Below are positions 1 to 8,597 of a stretch of DNA of 64,000 nt, one piece after another. The translations under genes and the position numbers were made by a program. This DNA is from Burkholderiaceae bacterium 26 (GTDB taxonomy: Bacteria; Pseudomonadota; Gammaproteobacteria; Burkholderiales; Burkholderiaceae). Numbering within the stretch: position 1 is the stretch's first letter; each line of letters opens with the position of its first letter. The notes below the pieces were generated by a model. The model was not told where the DNA came from, did no database searches, and saw only the letters and a program-made list of their open reading frames with translations. The stretch lies in the NCBI GenBank assembly GCA_000955795.1, contig JYOB01000004.1, positions 80,702 through 144,701 on the forward strand, given 5' to 3'.

Positions 1-303
1 GCCGCTCTCATGGGCATGAACACCGTCTGGTATCCGTACGTCGAGATGGCCGACGACTCCGACCTTGCGCAGCAGAAGGCGGAATTGCGCATGAACGCCT
101 ACGCCAACAACGGCGGCGTCGACAAGCGCCGGTTCGAGATGTATGCCCTGGCGGCTTCCATCATCGGGAAGTGTCATTTCTGCATCAAATCGCACTACGA
201 CTTGCTGAAGAATCACCAGGGGATGAGCGCGCAGCAATTGCGGGATGTTGGTCGCATCGCGGCCGTGATCAACGCAGCGGCGCAGGTCATCGCGGCCGAA
301 TAG
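1..303 (+). CDS. ahpD: Alkyl hydroperoxide reductase AhpD, C-terminal part
   Basis: AhpD is a small peroxidase-type disulfide reductase of the carboxymuconolactone decarboxylase fold that works with AhpC against peroxides. The frame is open from base 1, so the gene starts outside the window; about 100 codons remain of a family length near 175. The catalytic signature C-H-F-C followed by I-K-S-H is present around codon 60, matching the CxxCxxxH active site of the family. The gene ends at a strong hairpin shared with the convergent ispF. The internal ATG at position 10 is not the real start. ahpC would be expected just upstream. Confidence 0.85.
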   Translation, partial: AALMGMNTVWYPYVEMADDSDLAQQKAELRMNAYANNGGVDKRRFEMYALAASIIGKCHFCIKSHYDLLKNHQGMSAQQLRDVGRIAAVINAAAQVIAAE

Positions 304-322
304 CTACGCCGATTCCGCAAAC

Positions 323-361
323 GAAAACGGCAGCCCGGATCGCTCCGGTGCTGCCGTTTGC
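323..361. terminator. Bidirectional terminator between ahpD and ispF
   Basis: Perfect 10-bp arms AAACGGCAGC (325-334) and GCTGCCGTTT (350-359) with A/T ends on both sides. It lies between two convergent genes, so it can stop transcription in either direction. Confidence 0.7.
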
Positions 362-388
362 CTTGGCGCGATGACGAGGCGAGCTCAG

Positions 389-895
389 TCAGTCCTGATC
401 GGCGGCCTCTGCTCGATAGATCAGCACCACGGCCTGCGCGACGATGCCTTCCTCCTTGCCTTCAAAGCCAAGCTTCTCGTTGGTCTTAGCCTTGACGTTG
501 CACCGCTCGGGCGCGATGCCCAGGTCCTCTGCGAGGTTGGCAACCATGCCGGGCACGTGTGGCGCGAGTTTCGGCTTCTGCGCAATGACGGTCGCGTCGA
601 CATTGCCGACCGCATAGCCCGCCTTGTGCACGCGGCGTACAGCTTCGCGCAGCAGCACACGGCTGTCGGCGCCGGCAAACGCCGGATCCGTGTCGGGAAA
701 ATGCCGGCCGATGTCACCCAGGCCGGCGGCGCCGAACAACGCGTCGGTAATCGCATGCAGCAGCGCGTCAGCATCGGAGTGGCCGAGCAGGCCGCGGGTG
801 TGCGGAATCTCCACGCCGCCCAGGATCAGCTTGCGGCCCTCCACCAGCGCGTGCACGTCGTAGCCCTGGCCAATGCGGATGTCCATCCAGTTCAT
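389..895 (-). CDS. ispF: 2-C-methyl-D-erythritol 2,4-cyclodiphosphate synthase
   Basis: IspF catalyses the fifth step of the non-mevalonate (MEP) isoprenoid pathway, cyclising CDP-methylerythritol 2-phosphate with loss of CMP. The protein is 168 aa, normal for the family. It has the metal-binding start I-G-x-G-Y-D-V-H, the [12 protein letters not shown] motif and a [10 protein letters not shown] segment typical of IspF. It follows ispD by 20 bp on the same strand, the usual pair. An alternative ATG three codons in (886) would give the common M-D-I-R-I-G-Q-G start; the GAGG upstream does not settle it. Confidence 0.95.
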   Translation of the reverse strand: MNWMDIRIGQGYDVHALVEGRKLILGGVEIPHTRGLLGHSDADALLHAITDALFGAAGLGDIGRHFPDTDPAFAGADSRVLLREAVRRVHKAGYAVGNVDATVIAQKPKLAPHVPGMVANLAEDLGIAPERCNVKAKTNEKLGFEGKEEGIVAQAVVLIYRAEAADQD

Positions 896-915
896 GCTTG
901 CGGTGCCTCGTTGGG

Positions 916-1650
916 TTATGCGTTCTGCGCGAGGATGGCCTCGGCGAGCGCAAAATCGTCGGGATACGTCACTTTGAAGTTGCGCAGCGCACCAGGAACA
1001 AGCAGCGCCGGATGGCCGGCGGCTTCAATCGCGCTGGCTTCGTCGGTGACGATGCGATGCTGCAACAGCGCTTCCCGCGAGGCGCGCTCCAGCAGGCCAA
1101 GCGGAAACATCTGCGGCGTCTGCGCTTGCCACAGGCCATCGCGCGGCACGGTTGCGCCGATGTGCTGGGCTGCATCGGCACGTTTGAGCGTGTCAGCCAC
1201 GGGCAGTGCGAGGATGCCCCCCGCAGCTTGCGTGCCTTCGGCCTCTACAGCCGCAACCAAACGTGCGATCAGGGCGGGCGTCAAGCCAGGGCGCGCCGCG
1301 TCGTGCACGAGCACCCAATCGTCATCGTGCGCACCCAGACCACGCAACGCCGCCAACCCGTGGGCGACGGATGCGTGGCGCGAATCGCCACCGCAATCGA
1401 CTTCGACCAGCTTGGGCGCGCCGAAACCGCCGTCGGGAAAGCGCTGCACAAGCGGCTGTGCGCCGGGCGTCGTCACCACAAGCACGGCATCGATTTCGGG
1501 GCTGGCCAGGAACGCCTGCGCCGTGTGCCACAGCATCGGCCGCCCGGCGATCACCTGATATTGCTTAGGCAGATCGCCGCCGGCGCGCGAGCCGGTGCCG
1601 GCCGAGGGAATCAGCGCAAAACGGCGTCGGCCGGGGACGGAAATCGACAT
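916..1650 (-). CDS. ispD: 2-C-methyl-D-erythritol 4-phosphate cytidylyltransferase
   Basis: IspD joins CTP and methylerythritol 4-phosphate in the MEP pathway. The 244-aa protein starts with the nucleotidyltransferase signature ([11 protein letters not shown] then L-P-K-Q-Y) and carries V-H-D-A-A-R-P and T-P-Q-M-F further on. The frame stays open 70 codons upstream, but that extension has no similarity to IspD and would overlap the mfd promoter, so the ATG at 1650 is chosen. It forms a two-gene unit with ispF and is divergent from mfd. Confidence 0.94.
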   Translation of the reverse strand: MSISVPGRRRFALIPSAGTGSRAGGDLPKQYQVIAGRPMLWHTAQAFLASPEIDAVLVVTTPGAQPLVQRFPDGGFGAPKLVEVDCGGDSRHASVAHGLAALRGLGAHDDDWVLVHDAARPGLTPALIARLVAAVEAEGTQAAGGILALPVADTLKRADAAQHIGATVPRDGLWQAQTPQMFPLGLLERASREALLQHRIVTDEASAIEAAGHPALLVPGALRNFKVTYPDDFALAEAILAQNA

Positions 1651-1727
1651 GGCAGGCGGGAATGTGAACGTGGGCGCGGCATTTGCGTGGTTTTGGTGCT
1701 CGTCAAGCGCGCGGCTGGCGCGGATTT

Positions 1728-1733
1728 TATAAT
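1728..1733 (+). promoter_or_regulatory. Probable mfd promoter (-10 TATAAT)
   Basis: A consensus TATAAT lies 90 bp before the mfd ATG. No good -35 hexamer is seen at 16-18 bp. Transcription would start near 1740, just ahead of the hairpin at 1746-1783, which would then form the 5' end of the mfd mRNA. Confidence 0.45.
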
Positions 1734-1745
1734 AGCGGTCTGCGT

Positions 1746-1783
1746 CACGACACCCCGCCTGCAAATGCCGGCGGGGTGTCGTG
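1746..1783. repeat. Perfect 14-bp inverted repeat in the ispD-mfd gap
   Basis: Arms CACGACACCCCGCC (1746-1759) and GGCGGGGTGTCGTG (1770-1783) are exact reverse complements with a 10-nt loop. No T-run follows on either strand, so it is not a standard terminator. It sits directly behind the predicted mfd -10 box. Confidence 0.8.
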
Positions 1784-1822
1784 CTTTGTCTTGCAGTTGT
1801 GCCCCACAGAACCTGACACCTC

Positions 1823-4800
1823 ATGTCCGATTTTTCGCTCTCCGCCCTGCCCGCCGTCAAACCGGGCTCGCGCTTCGTCTTCAGCGGCCTGCAGGGCGCG
1901 GCAGACGCCCTGCTGCTTGCGCGCTACCTGGAGCAGCATCGCGCCGCCGTGCCGATGCTGGCGGTGGTCTGCGCCAATGCCGTCGACGCCCAGCGCCTGG
2001 CGGAAGAGCTGCGCTGGTTTGCCCCGCAGGCGCGCGTGAAGCTGCTGCCGGACTGGGAAACGCTGCCATACGACAATTTCTCGCCGCACCAGGATTTGAT
2101 CTCCGAGCGGCTGGCGACGCTGCATGACCTGCAGAACGGTGCGTGCGACATTCTGCTCGTGCCGGCCTCCACGGCGCTGCAACGCGTGGCGCCGCCATCG
2201 TTCCTGGCCGCCTACACGTTCTTCTTCAAGAAGGGCGAAAAGCTGGACGAGGCCGCGCTGAAAGCGCAATTCACGCTGGCCGGCTACGAGCACGTCAGCG
2301 CCGTGATGCGCCCGGGCGAATATTCCGTGCGCGGCGGCCTGATCGACTTGTTCCCGATGGGCTCGCCGTTGCCATATCGGCTCGACCTGTTTGGCGACGA
2401 AATCGAGACCATTCGCTCGTTCGACCCCGACACGCAGCGCAGCCTCTACCCGGTGAATGAAGTCCGCCTGCTGCCGGGCCGCGAATTCCCGATGGACGAG
2501 GCCTCGCGCACCGCCTTCCGCGGACGCTGGCGCGAGGTGTTCGAAGGCGACCCGACGCGCTCGCCCATCTACAAGGACATCGGCAACGGCGTGCCCAGCG
2601 CCGGCATCGAGTATTACCTGCCGCTGTTCTTCGAAGAAACCGCGACGCTGTTCGACTACCTGCCGGGCGCCACGCATCTCGCTTTCGTGGGCGACATCGA
2701 AGGCGCGGTGCGCCGCTTCTGGGCCGACACGACGCAGCGCTACAACTTCATGCGCCACGATCGCGAACGGCCGCTGCTGCAGCCGTCGGCGCTGTATCTG
2801 GATGAAGAGGCGTTCTTCGTCGCGGCCAAGCCGCACGCTCGCCTGGTGTTGCGCGCCGATCCCGGCGATGCACCGCTTTCGCTGCCGTTGCCGAACGTTG
2901 CCGTCAACCGCCGCGCAGAAGACCCGCTGGTCAATCTCGAATCGTTCCTGATGCGCAGCAATTGCCGCGTGATGATCTGCGCGGAATCCGCAGGCCGCCG
3001 CGAAACGCTTGCGCAAATGCTTGCCGCCAGCGGCCTGCACCCCGAAGGCGTAGCAGACTTCGCCGACCTGATGAGCGGCGATGCCAAGTTCGTGCTGGGC
3101 GTGGCCCCGCTTTACCAGGGCTTCATCCTCGGGGAGGAACGCATCGCGCTCATCACCGAGACCGAGCTGTACGCGCAAACCGTGCGCCGCGCCGGTCGCC
3201 GCAAGCAGGAGCAGGCCACCGCCGTCGATTCAATGGTGCGCGATCTGGCCGAACTGAAGATCGGTGATCCGGTGGTGCACAGCGAACACGGCATCGGCCG
3301 CTATCAGGGGCTGGTCTCCATCGACATGGGCAACGGCGAGGAAGAATTCCTGCACCTCGACTACGACAAGGGCAGCAAGCTCTATGTGCCGGTGCATCAG
3401 TTGCACGTGATCTCGCGCTACTCGGGCGCCGATCCGGAAACCGCGCCGCTGCATTCGCTCGGCTCCGGCCAGTGGGAAAAGGCCAAGCGCAAGGCGGCGC
3501 AGCAGATTCGCGATACGGCGGCCGAACTGCTGAACCTGTACGCACGACGCGCGTTGCGCCAAGGCTTCGCCTTCCCGCTCACGCCCGAGGACTACGCCAC
3601 CTTTGCCGAGAGCTTCGGCTTTGACGAAACGCCCGATCAGGCCGCCGCCATCGCCGCTGTGATCGCGGACATGACGTCGGGCAAGCCGATGGATCGCCTC
3701 GTCTGCGGTGACGTCGGCTTCGGCAAGACGGAAGTCGCGCTGCGTGCCGCATTTGTTGCGGTGATGGGCGGCAAGCAGGTTGCCATCCTCGCACCGACCA
3801 CGCTGCTGGCCGAACAGCACTACCAAACGCTGGTCGACCGCTTTGCCGATTGGCCGGTGCGCATTGCCGAGATTTCGCGTTTCAAGAACAAGAAAGAGAT
3901 CGACACCGCGATCGAAGCCATCAACGCCGGCACCATCGACATCGTGATCGGCACGCACAAGCTACTCTCGCCGGATGTGAAGTTCAACCGGCTGGGGCTC
4001 GTCATCATCGACGAGGAACACCGCTTTGGCGTGCGCCAGAAAGAAGCGCTCAAAACATTACGCGCCGAGGTGGACGTGCTCACGCTCACGGCCACGCCGA
4101 TCCCGCGCACGCTGGGCATGGCGCTGGAAGGCTTGCGCGATTTCTCGGTGATCGCCACTGCGCCGCAAAAGCGCCTGGCCATCAAGACGTTCCTGCGCCG
4201 CGAGGAAGACGGCGTGCTGCGCGAAGCCATCCTGCGCGAATTGAAGCGCGGCGGCCAGGTCTATTTCCTGCACAACGAGGTCGAGACCATCGAGAACAAG
4301 CGCGCCAAGCTCGAAGAGTTGATTCCAGAAGCGCGCGTGGTGGTCGCCCATGGCCAGATGCACGAGCGCGAACTGGAACGCGTGATGCGCGATTTCGTGG
4401 CCCAGCGCGCCAACATCCTGCTGTGCACGACGATCATCGAGACCGGCATTGACGTGCCGACCGCCAACACGATCCTGATCCACCGCGCCGACAAGTTCGG
4501 CCTGGCGCAGTTGCACCAGTTACGTGGTCGCGTCGGGCGCTCGCACCACCAGGCCTATGCGTACCTGCTGGTGCACGACGTAGACGGCCTGACCAAGCAG
4601 GCACAACGCCGCCTTGAAGCCATTCAGCAGATGGAAGAGCTCGGCGCAGGCTTCTACTTGGCGATGCACGATCTGGAAATCCGTGGCGCCGGCGAGGTGC
4701 TGGGCGACAAGCAATCGGGCGAGATTTCCGAGATCGGCTTCCAGCTCTACACCGACATGCTCAACCAGGCGGTGAAGTCGCTCAAGGCCGGCAAGGAACC

Positions 4801-5254
4801 CGATCTGATGGCGCCGCTTGCGGCCACAACCGAGATCAACCTCGGCACGCCGGCCCTGTTGCCGCAAGACTATTGCGGCGATGTCCAGGAGCGCCTCTCG
4901 TTGTACAAGCGCCTGGCCAACTGCGAAAGCGGCGAGACCATCGACAACATCCAGGAAGAGTTGATCGATCGTTTCGGCAAGCTGCCGCCGCAGGCGCAAT
5001 CGCTCATCGAAACGCACCGGCTGCGCATTGCCGCCGCGCCGCTGGGCATCCGCAAGATCGACACGGGCACGAACTCCGTCACGCTGCAGTTCATACCGAA
5101 CCCGCCTGTCGACGCCATCAAGATCATCGATCTTGTACAGAAGAACCGGCAGATCAAGCTGGCGGGGCAGGATCGCCTGCGCATCGAGAACATTCCGGCC
5201 GAATTCGGCGCGCTGGCGCAGACCATTCGCCACGCCATGCGGCAATTGACGTGA
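1823..5254 (+). CDS. mfd: Transcription-repair coupling factor Mfd
   Basis: Mfd removes stalled RNA polymerase at DNA damage and recruits UvrA. At 1143 aa it has the family length. Order seen: UvrB-like N-terminal modules; the RNA-polymerase-interacting region around residues 475-545 (V-H-S-E-H-G-I-G-R-Y); the superfamily 2 translocase with Walker A G-x-G-K-T near 632 and the D-E-E-H box near 730, followed by the motif III T-L-T-A-T-P-I-P-R-T-L; and a C-terminal TRCF domain. The ATG at 1823 has no strong ribosome binding site but fits the family N-terminus. The gene is followed 37 bp later by argE. Confidence 0.97.
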   Translation: MSDFSLSALPAVKPGSRFVFSGLQGAADALLLARYLEQHRAAVPMLAVVCANAVDAQRLAEELRWFAPQARVKLLPDWETLPYDNFSPHQDLISERLATLHDLQNGACDILLVPASTALQRVAPPSFLAAYTFFFKKGEKLDEAALKAQFTLAGYEHVSAVMRPGEYSVRGGLIDLFPMGSPLPYRLDLFGDEIETIRSFDPDTQRSLYPVNEVRLLPGREFPMDEASRTAFRGRWREVFEGDPTRSPIYKDIGNGVPSAGIEYYLPLFFEETATLFDYLPGATHLAFVGDIEGAVRRFWADTTQRYNFMRHDRERPLLQPSALYLDEEAFFVAAKPHARLVLRADPGDAPLSLPLPNVAVNRRAEDPLVNLESFLMRSNCRVMICAESAGRRETLAQMLAASGLHPEGVADFADLMSGDAKFVLGVAPLYQGFILGEERIALITETELYAQTVRRAGRRKQEQATAVDSMVRDLAELKIGDPVVHSEHGIGRYQGLVSIDMGNGEEEFLHLDYDKGSKLYVPVHQLHVISRYSGADPETAPLHSLGSGQWEKAKRKAAQQIRDTAAELLNLYARRALRQGFAFPLTPEDYATFAESFGFDETPDQAAAIAAVIADMTSGKPMDRLVCGDVGFGKTEVALRAAFVAVMGGKQVAILAPTTLLAEQHYQTLVDRFADWPVRIAEISRFKNKKEIDTAIEAINAGTIDIVIGTHKLLSPDVKFNRLGLVIIDEEHRFGVRQKEALKTLRAEVDVLTLTATPIPRTLGMALEGLRDFSVIATAPQKRLAIKTFLRREEDGVLREAILRELKRGGQVYFLHNEVETIENKRAKLEELIPEARVVVAHGQMHERELERVMRDFVAQRANILLCTTIIETGIDVPTANTILIHRADKFGLAQLHQLRGRVGRSHHQAYAYLLVHDVDGLTKQAQRRLEAIQQMEELGAGFYLAMHDLEIRGAGEVLGDKQSGEISEIGFQLYTDMLNQAVKSLKAGKEPDLMAPLAATTEINLGTPALLPQDYCGDVQERLSLYKRLANCESGETIDNIQEELIDRFGKLPPQAQSLIETHRLRIAAAPLGIRKIDTGTNSVTLQFIPNPPVDAIKIIDLVQKNRQIKLAGQDRLRIENIPAEFGALAQTIRHAMRQLT

Positions 5255-5291
5255 TCCAGTAGGATCGGCCAATCAGAACAAGGAAACCATC

Positions 5292-6485
5292 ATGAGTACC
5301 GCCCTCACCCCGTTCTCCACCCTGGACTGGACGAACAAGCTCGTCAGTTTCGACACCACCAGCCGCGGCTCAAACCTGGCGCTGATTGAAACCGTGCGCG
5401 ACTACCTGCGCGGCGTCGGACTCGAATCGCATCTTTCGCACAACTACGATGGCAACAAGGCCAACTTGTTTGCCACGATTCCGGCAGCGGACGGCAGCGT
5501 GCAAGGCGGCATCGTGCTGTCGGGCCACACCGATGTGGTGCCGGTGGATGGCCAGAAATGGGACAGCAACCCATTTGCGCCGGAAGTGCGCGACGGCAAG
5601 CTCTACGGCCGCGGCACGTGCGACATGAAGGGGTTCATCGCTTCGTCGCTGGCGCTGGTGCCGTCGCTGCTGCAGGGCAGACTGCGCGAGCCTGTGCACT
5701 TCGCACTGTCATATGACGAGGAAGTCGGCTGCGTGGGGGCCCCGCGCATGATCGAAGACCTGATCGCGCGCGGCATCAAGCCCGCCGGCTGCATCGTCGG
5801 CGAGCCCACCGCCATGCGCCCGATCGTCGCGCACAAGGGCATCAACGCCTACCGCTGCCGAGTGCACGGACGCGCTGCGCATTCGTCGCTCACGCCACAG
5901 GGCGTCAACGCCATCGAATACGCCGCGCGCATCATCTGTTTCGTGCGCGACCTGGCCGATGAATTCCGCGCCAAGGGCCCGTTCGACGATGCATTTGACG
6001 TGCCGTTCACCACGGCATCGACCGGCCTCATCAACGGCGGTATCGCGCTGAACACGATCCCCGCGCTGTGCGAGCTGGTATTTGAGTTCCGCAACCTGCC
6101 GGGCGTGGATGCGCCGGCCATCCGCGCGCGCGTCGAGCACTACGTGCGCGAAACCATCGAGCCCGCCATGCAGCGCGAGCACCCGGATGCCCGCATCGAA
6201 CTCGACGAGATTGCCGCCGCGCCCTCGCTGGACGCATCCGAGCAAGCCGCCATTACGCAGCTTGTGCGTGTGCTGACTGAAGACAACGACAAACGCAAGG
6301 TCGCCTATGGCACTGAAGCCGGTCTCTTCCAGCGCGCCGGCATTCCGGCCGTGCTGTGCGGCCCGGGCAACATCGAACAGGCGCACAAGGCCAACGAATA
6401 CGTCGAACTCGCCCAGCTCGACGCGTGCGACCGCTTCCTCGCCAAGGTGGCGCGCAGCCTGATGGTCGAAACCGCGTCCGCCTAA
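5292..6485 (+). CDS. argE: Acetylornithine deacetylase
   Basis: ArgE hydrolyses N-acetylornithine to ornithine and acetate in arginine synthesis. The protein is 397 aa, an M20-family metallohydrolase: the first metal ligand is in S-G-H-T-D-V-V-P (about residue 79), then G-R-G-x-C-D-M-K-G and the catalytic Glu pair in Y-D-E-E-V-G-C (about 141). A ribosome binding site AAGGAAA precedes the ATG. It lies 37 bp after mfd and could be read through from it. Succinyl-diaminopimelate desuccinylase is the main alternative in this family, but the length and the R-G-T-C-D-M-K-G segment favour ArgE. Confidence 0.92.
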   Translation: MSTALTPFSTLDWTNKLVSFDTTSRGSNLALIETVRDYLRGVGLESHLSHNYDGNKANLFATIPAADGSVQGGIVLSGHTDVVPVDGQKWDSNPFAPEVRDGKLYGRGTCDMKGFIASSLALVPSLLQGRLREPVHFALSYDEEVGCVGAPRMIEDLIARGIKPAGCIVGEPTAMRPIVAHKGINAYRCRVHGRAAHSSLTPQGVNAIEYAARIICFVRDLADEFRAKGPFDDAFDVPFTTASTGLINGGIALNTIPALCELVFEFRNLPGVDAPAIRARVEHYVRETIEPAMQREHPDARIELDEIAAAPSLDASEQAAITQLVRVLTEDNDKRKVAYGTEAGLFQRAGIPAVLCGPGNIEQAHKANEYVELAQLDACDRFLAKVARSLMVETASA

Positions 6486-6542
6486 CGCTTACACTGCAAC
6501 GCCTCACCTTTTGGTGGGGCGCATTCCGCCCGGGGCGTTCGC

Positions 6543-6548
6543 TACAAT
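6543..6548 (+). promoter_or_regulatory. Possible serB promoter (-10 TACAAT)
   Basis: TACAAT lies 50 bp upstream of the serB ATG in a 112-bp gap after argE. No convincing -35 is seen. Confidence 0.35.
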
Positions 6549-6597
6549 AGCGGGCTTCCCCGGCGCCGAACTGCCCGCTCCCCGCTCCTGCCACTCC

Positions 6598-7455
6598 ATG
6601 CCCGTCATTCTGCAAAGCCTGTCGCCGCTGTCCACCGGCGACATTGAATCCATCCGCAGCCTGTTTGGCAGCGCCGCTTACGAGATGCGCGCGCCCAACG
6701 TCGCCGCCATCGAATGGGTGCACGAACTGCCCAGCGAATTGCGCGTCCAGCTTGATGCCATCTGCGCCAACCTGAAGATGGACTACGCGTGGATTCCCGA
6801 CGAATGGACGTTCGGCGATTTTCGCGTGCTGGCGATGGACATGGATTCCACGCTCATCACCATCGAGTGCATCGACGAGATTGCGGATTTCTGCGGGCTC
6901 AAGCCGCAGGTGGCGGCCATCACCGAAGCGTCGATGCGGGGTGAGATCAAGGATTTCAACGAGAGCCTGACGCGCCGCGTCGAACTGCTCAAGGGCCTGG
7001 ATGCGAGCGTGCTGGAGCGCGTCTATGCCGAGCGCCTGCAGCTCTCCCCGGGTGCCGAAAAGATGCTCAAGGCTGTGCAAGCGTTGGGCATCCGCACGCT
7101 GCTGGTATCGGGCGGCTTCGAATTCTTCACCTCACGCCTGCAGGAGCGCCTGGGCCTTGACCGCACGCGCGCCAACACGCTGGAGATCGTCGACGGCAAG
7201 CTCACCGGCCGCGTGCTCGGCGAGATCGTCAATGCGGATGTGAAGGCGCAGACGCTCAAGGCGTTCTGCCAGGATCTGGGCGTATCGACGCACAACGCCA
7301 TCGCCATGGGCGACGGCTCGAACGATCTCAAGATGATGGGCGTAGCCGGTCTGTCGGTCGCGTTCCGCGCCAAGCCCATCGTGCAGGCGCAGGCCGACGT
7401 GGCGTTCAACGTTGTCGGCCTGGATGGGCTGTTGAATCTGTTCCCGCAGCAGTAA
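6598..7455 (+). CDS. serB: Phosphoserine phosphatase SerB
   Basis: SerB carries out the last step of serine synthesis, dephosphorylating L-3-phosphoserine. The HAD-family catalytic motif D-M-D-S-T is at residues 81-85, motif II is in L-V-S-G-G-F, and motif III/IV is G-D-G-S-N-D. The 285-aa start at 6598 is preferred; an open extension of 29 codons upstream overlaps the likely promoter. Residues 1-75 form a short regulatory-type N-terminus. The following nuclease gene starts 6 bp after the stop. Confidence 0.94.
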   Translation: MPVILQSLSPLSTGDIESIRSLFGSAAYEMRAPNVAAIEWVHELPSELRVQLDAICANLKMDYAWIPDEWTFGDFRVLAMDMDSTLITIECIDEIADFCGLKPQVAAITEASMRGEIKDFNESLTRRVELLKGLDASVLERVYAERLQLSPGAEKMLKAVQALGIRTLLVSGGFEFFTSRLQERLGLDRTRANTLEIVDGKLTGRVLGEIVNADVKAQTLKAFCQDLGVSTHNAIAMGDGSNDLKMMGVAGLSVAFRAKPIVQAQADVAFNVVGLDGLLNLFPQQ

Positions 7456-7461
7456 GCCGCG

Positions 7462-8523
7462 ATGGCGACTCGCCAACCTGCCCGCAGAAAACTCGCACCG
7501 GTGGTGCGAGAAACGGTGGATGCGCGGGATTACGCGGCCCTGCTCACCGAGGTCAGGGCGCGCATTCAGGCTGCGCAATATGCTGCCCTACGGGCGGTCA
7601 ACAAAGAGCTGGTGGGCCTGTATTGGGACATCGGACAACTGATCGTGGCGCGGCAGCAAACCGACGGTTGGGGTAAAGCTGTCGTGCAGCAACTCGCTGC
7701 AGACCTGCAGGCGAGCTTTCCTGGCACGGGCGGTTTTTCAGCATCCAACCTGTGGCGGATGAAGGGATTCTTCGAGACCTACCGCGACGCAATAAAACTC
7801 GCACCACTGGTGCGAGAAATCGGCTGGAGCCATAACCTGCTTATCCTTGAGCGCTGCAAAGACGCTCAAGAGCGCGAGTTTTACCTGCGCATGACGCGCA
7901 AATTCGGTTGGTCAAAGAGCGTTCTAGCCCATCAGATCGATAACCAGAGCTACGAAAAATCACTCCTCGGCCAGACCAATTTCGACAAGGCGCTGACGCC
8001 AACCCTGCGCGCGCAAGCCAAGCTGGCGGTAAAAGACGAATACGCCTTTGATTTTCTCGAGCTCGGCGATCAGCATAGCGAACGGGAGCTGGAGCGCGCG
8101 CTGATCACCCGCATCGAAGATTTCCTGCGAGCGATGGGCGGAATGTTTGCCTTCTTGGGAAGCCAATACCGGCTCGAAGTAGATGGCGACGAGTATTTCA
8201 TCGACCTGTTGCTTTTCCACCGCCGCTTGCGCTCGCTGGTCGCCATCGAACTGAAGATCGGCAAGTTTGAACCCGAGTTCGTCGGCAAGATGCAGTTCTA
8301 CCTCGCAGCCCTCGACGAACAGGTTCGCCAGGAGGATGAGAACCCGTCCATCGGCATCATCCTGTGCAAGGAAAAGAAGCGCACCATCGTCGAATACGCA
8401 CTGCGCGATGCAAGGAAACCGATTGGCGTCGCGACTTACGCCATCACCAAGAGCTTGCCGAAGGAGTTGCAGGACCAGTTGCCTTCACCCGAAACCATTG
8501 CGCGCCTGCTTGAAACCCTGTAG
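7462..8523 (+). CDS. YhcG/DUF1016-type PD-(D/E)XK nuclease family protein
   Basis: A 353-aa protein of the DUF1016 (YhcG) family. The N-terminal half (about 20-180) has the family pattern with L-Y-W-D-I-G near 50, S-x-S-N-L-W-R-M-K near 95 and W-S-H-N near 120. The C-terminal half has a PD-(D/E)XK core with D248 (F-I-D-L-L) and E263-x-K265. The cellular role of the family is not settled; members are often on mobile DNA. It starts 6 bp after serB, unlike the metabolic genes around it, so it may be an insertion into an older serB-metC junction. Two copies of the same palindromic 26-mer lie inside the gene (see repeats at 7488 and 7796). Confidence 0.88.
   Translation: MATRQPARRKLAPVVRETVDARDYAALLTEVRARIQAAQYAALRAVNKELVGLYWDIGQLIVARQQTDGWGKAVVQQLAADLQASFPGTGGFSASNLWRMKGFFETYRDAIKLAPLVREIGWSHNLLILERCKDAQEREFYLRMTRKFGWSKSVLAHQIDNQSYEKSLLGQTNFDKALTPTLRAQAKLAVKDEYAFDFLELGDQHSERELERALITRIEDFLRAMGGMFAFLGSQYRLEVDGDEYFIDLLLFHRRLRSLVAIELKIGKFEPEFVGKMQFYLAALDEQVRQEDENPSIGIILCKEKKRTIVEYALRDARKPIGVATYAITKSLPKELQDQLPSPETIARLLETL
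7488..7513. repeat. Intragenic palindromic repeat, copy 1
   Basis: Arms CTCGCACC (7492-7499) and GGTGCGAG (7503-7510) with a 3-nt loop, flanked by AAAA and AAA. It is read as K-L-A-P-V-V-R-E near the protein start. Copy 2 at 7796-7819 differs only in two loop bases. Confidence 0.85.
7795..7819. repeat. Intragenic palindromic repeat, copy 2
   Basis: Arms CTCGCACC (7798-7805) and GGTGCGAG (7809-7816), loop ACT. It is in the same reading phase as copy 1 and encodes K-L-A-P-L-V-R-E, a position that is conserved in the DUF1016 family just before the W-S-H-N motif. Confidence 0.85.
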
Positions 8524-8532
8524 CCGCGGCCA

Positions 8533-8570
8533 TTAAAAACGGGGTGACACGATCGAATCGCACACCCCGC
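8533..8570 (-). terminator. metC terminator
   Basis: On the minus strand a stem GCGGGGTG/CACCCCG with a 16-nt loop is followed by TTTTTAA. It lies 28 bp past the metC stop. Confidence 0.65.
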
Positions 8571-8597
8571 CATCGCCGCCCTCCGAAGCTTGAAAGG

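Noticed and set aside
371..1558. Plus-strand frame of 395 codons over ispF and ispD
   Set aside because: Both enzymes on the minus strand are complete; the plus frame is an antisense artefact.
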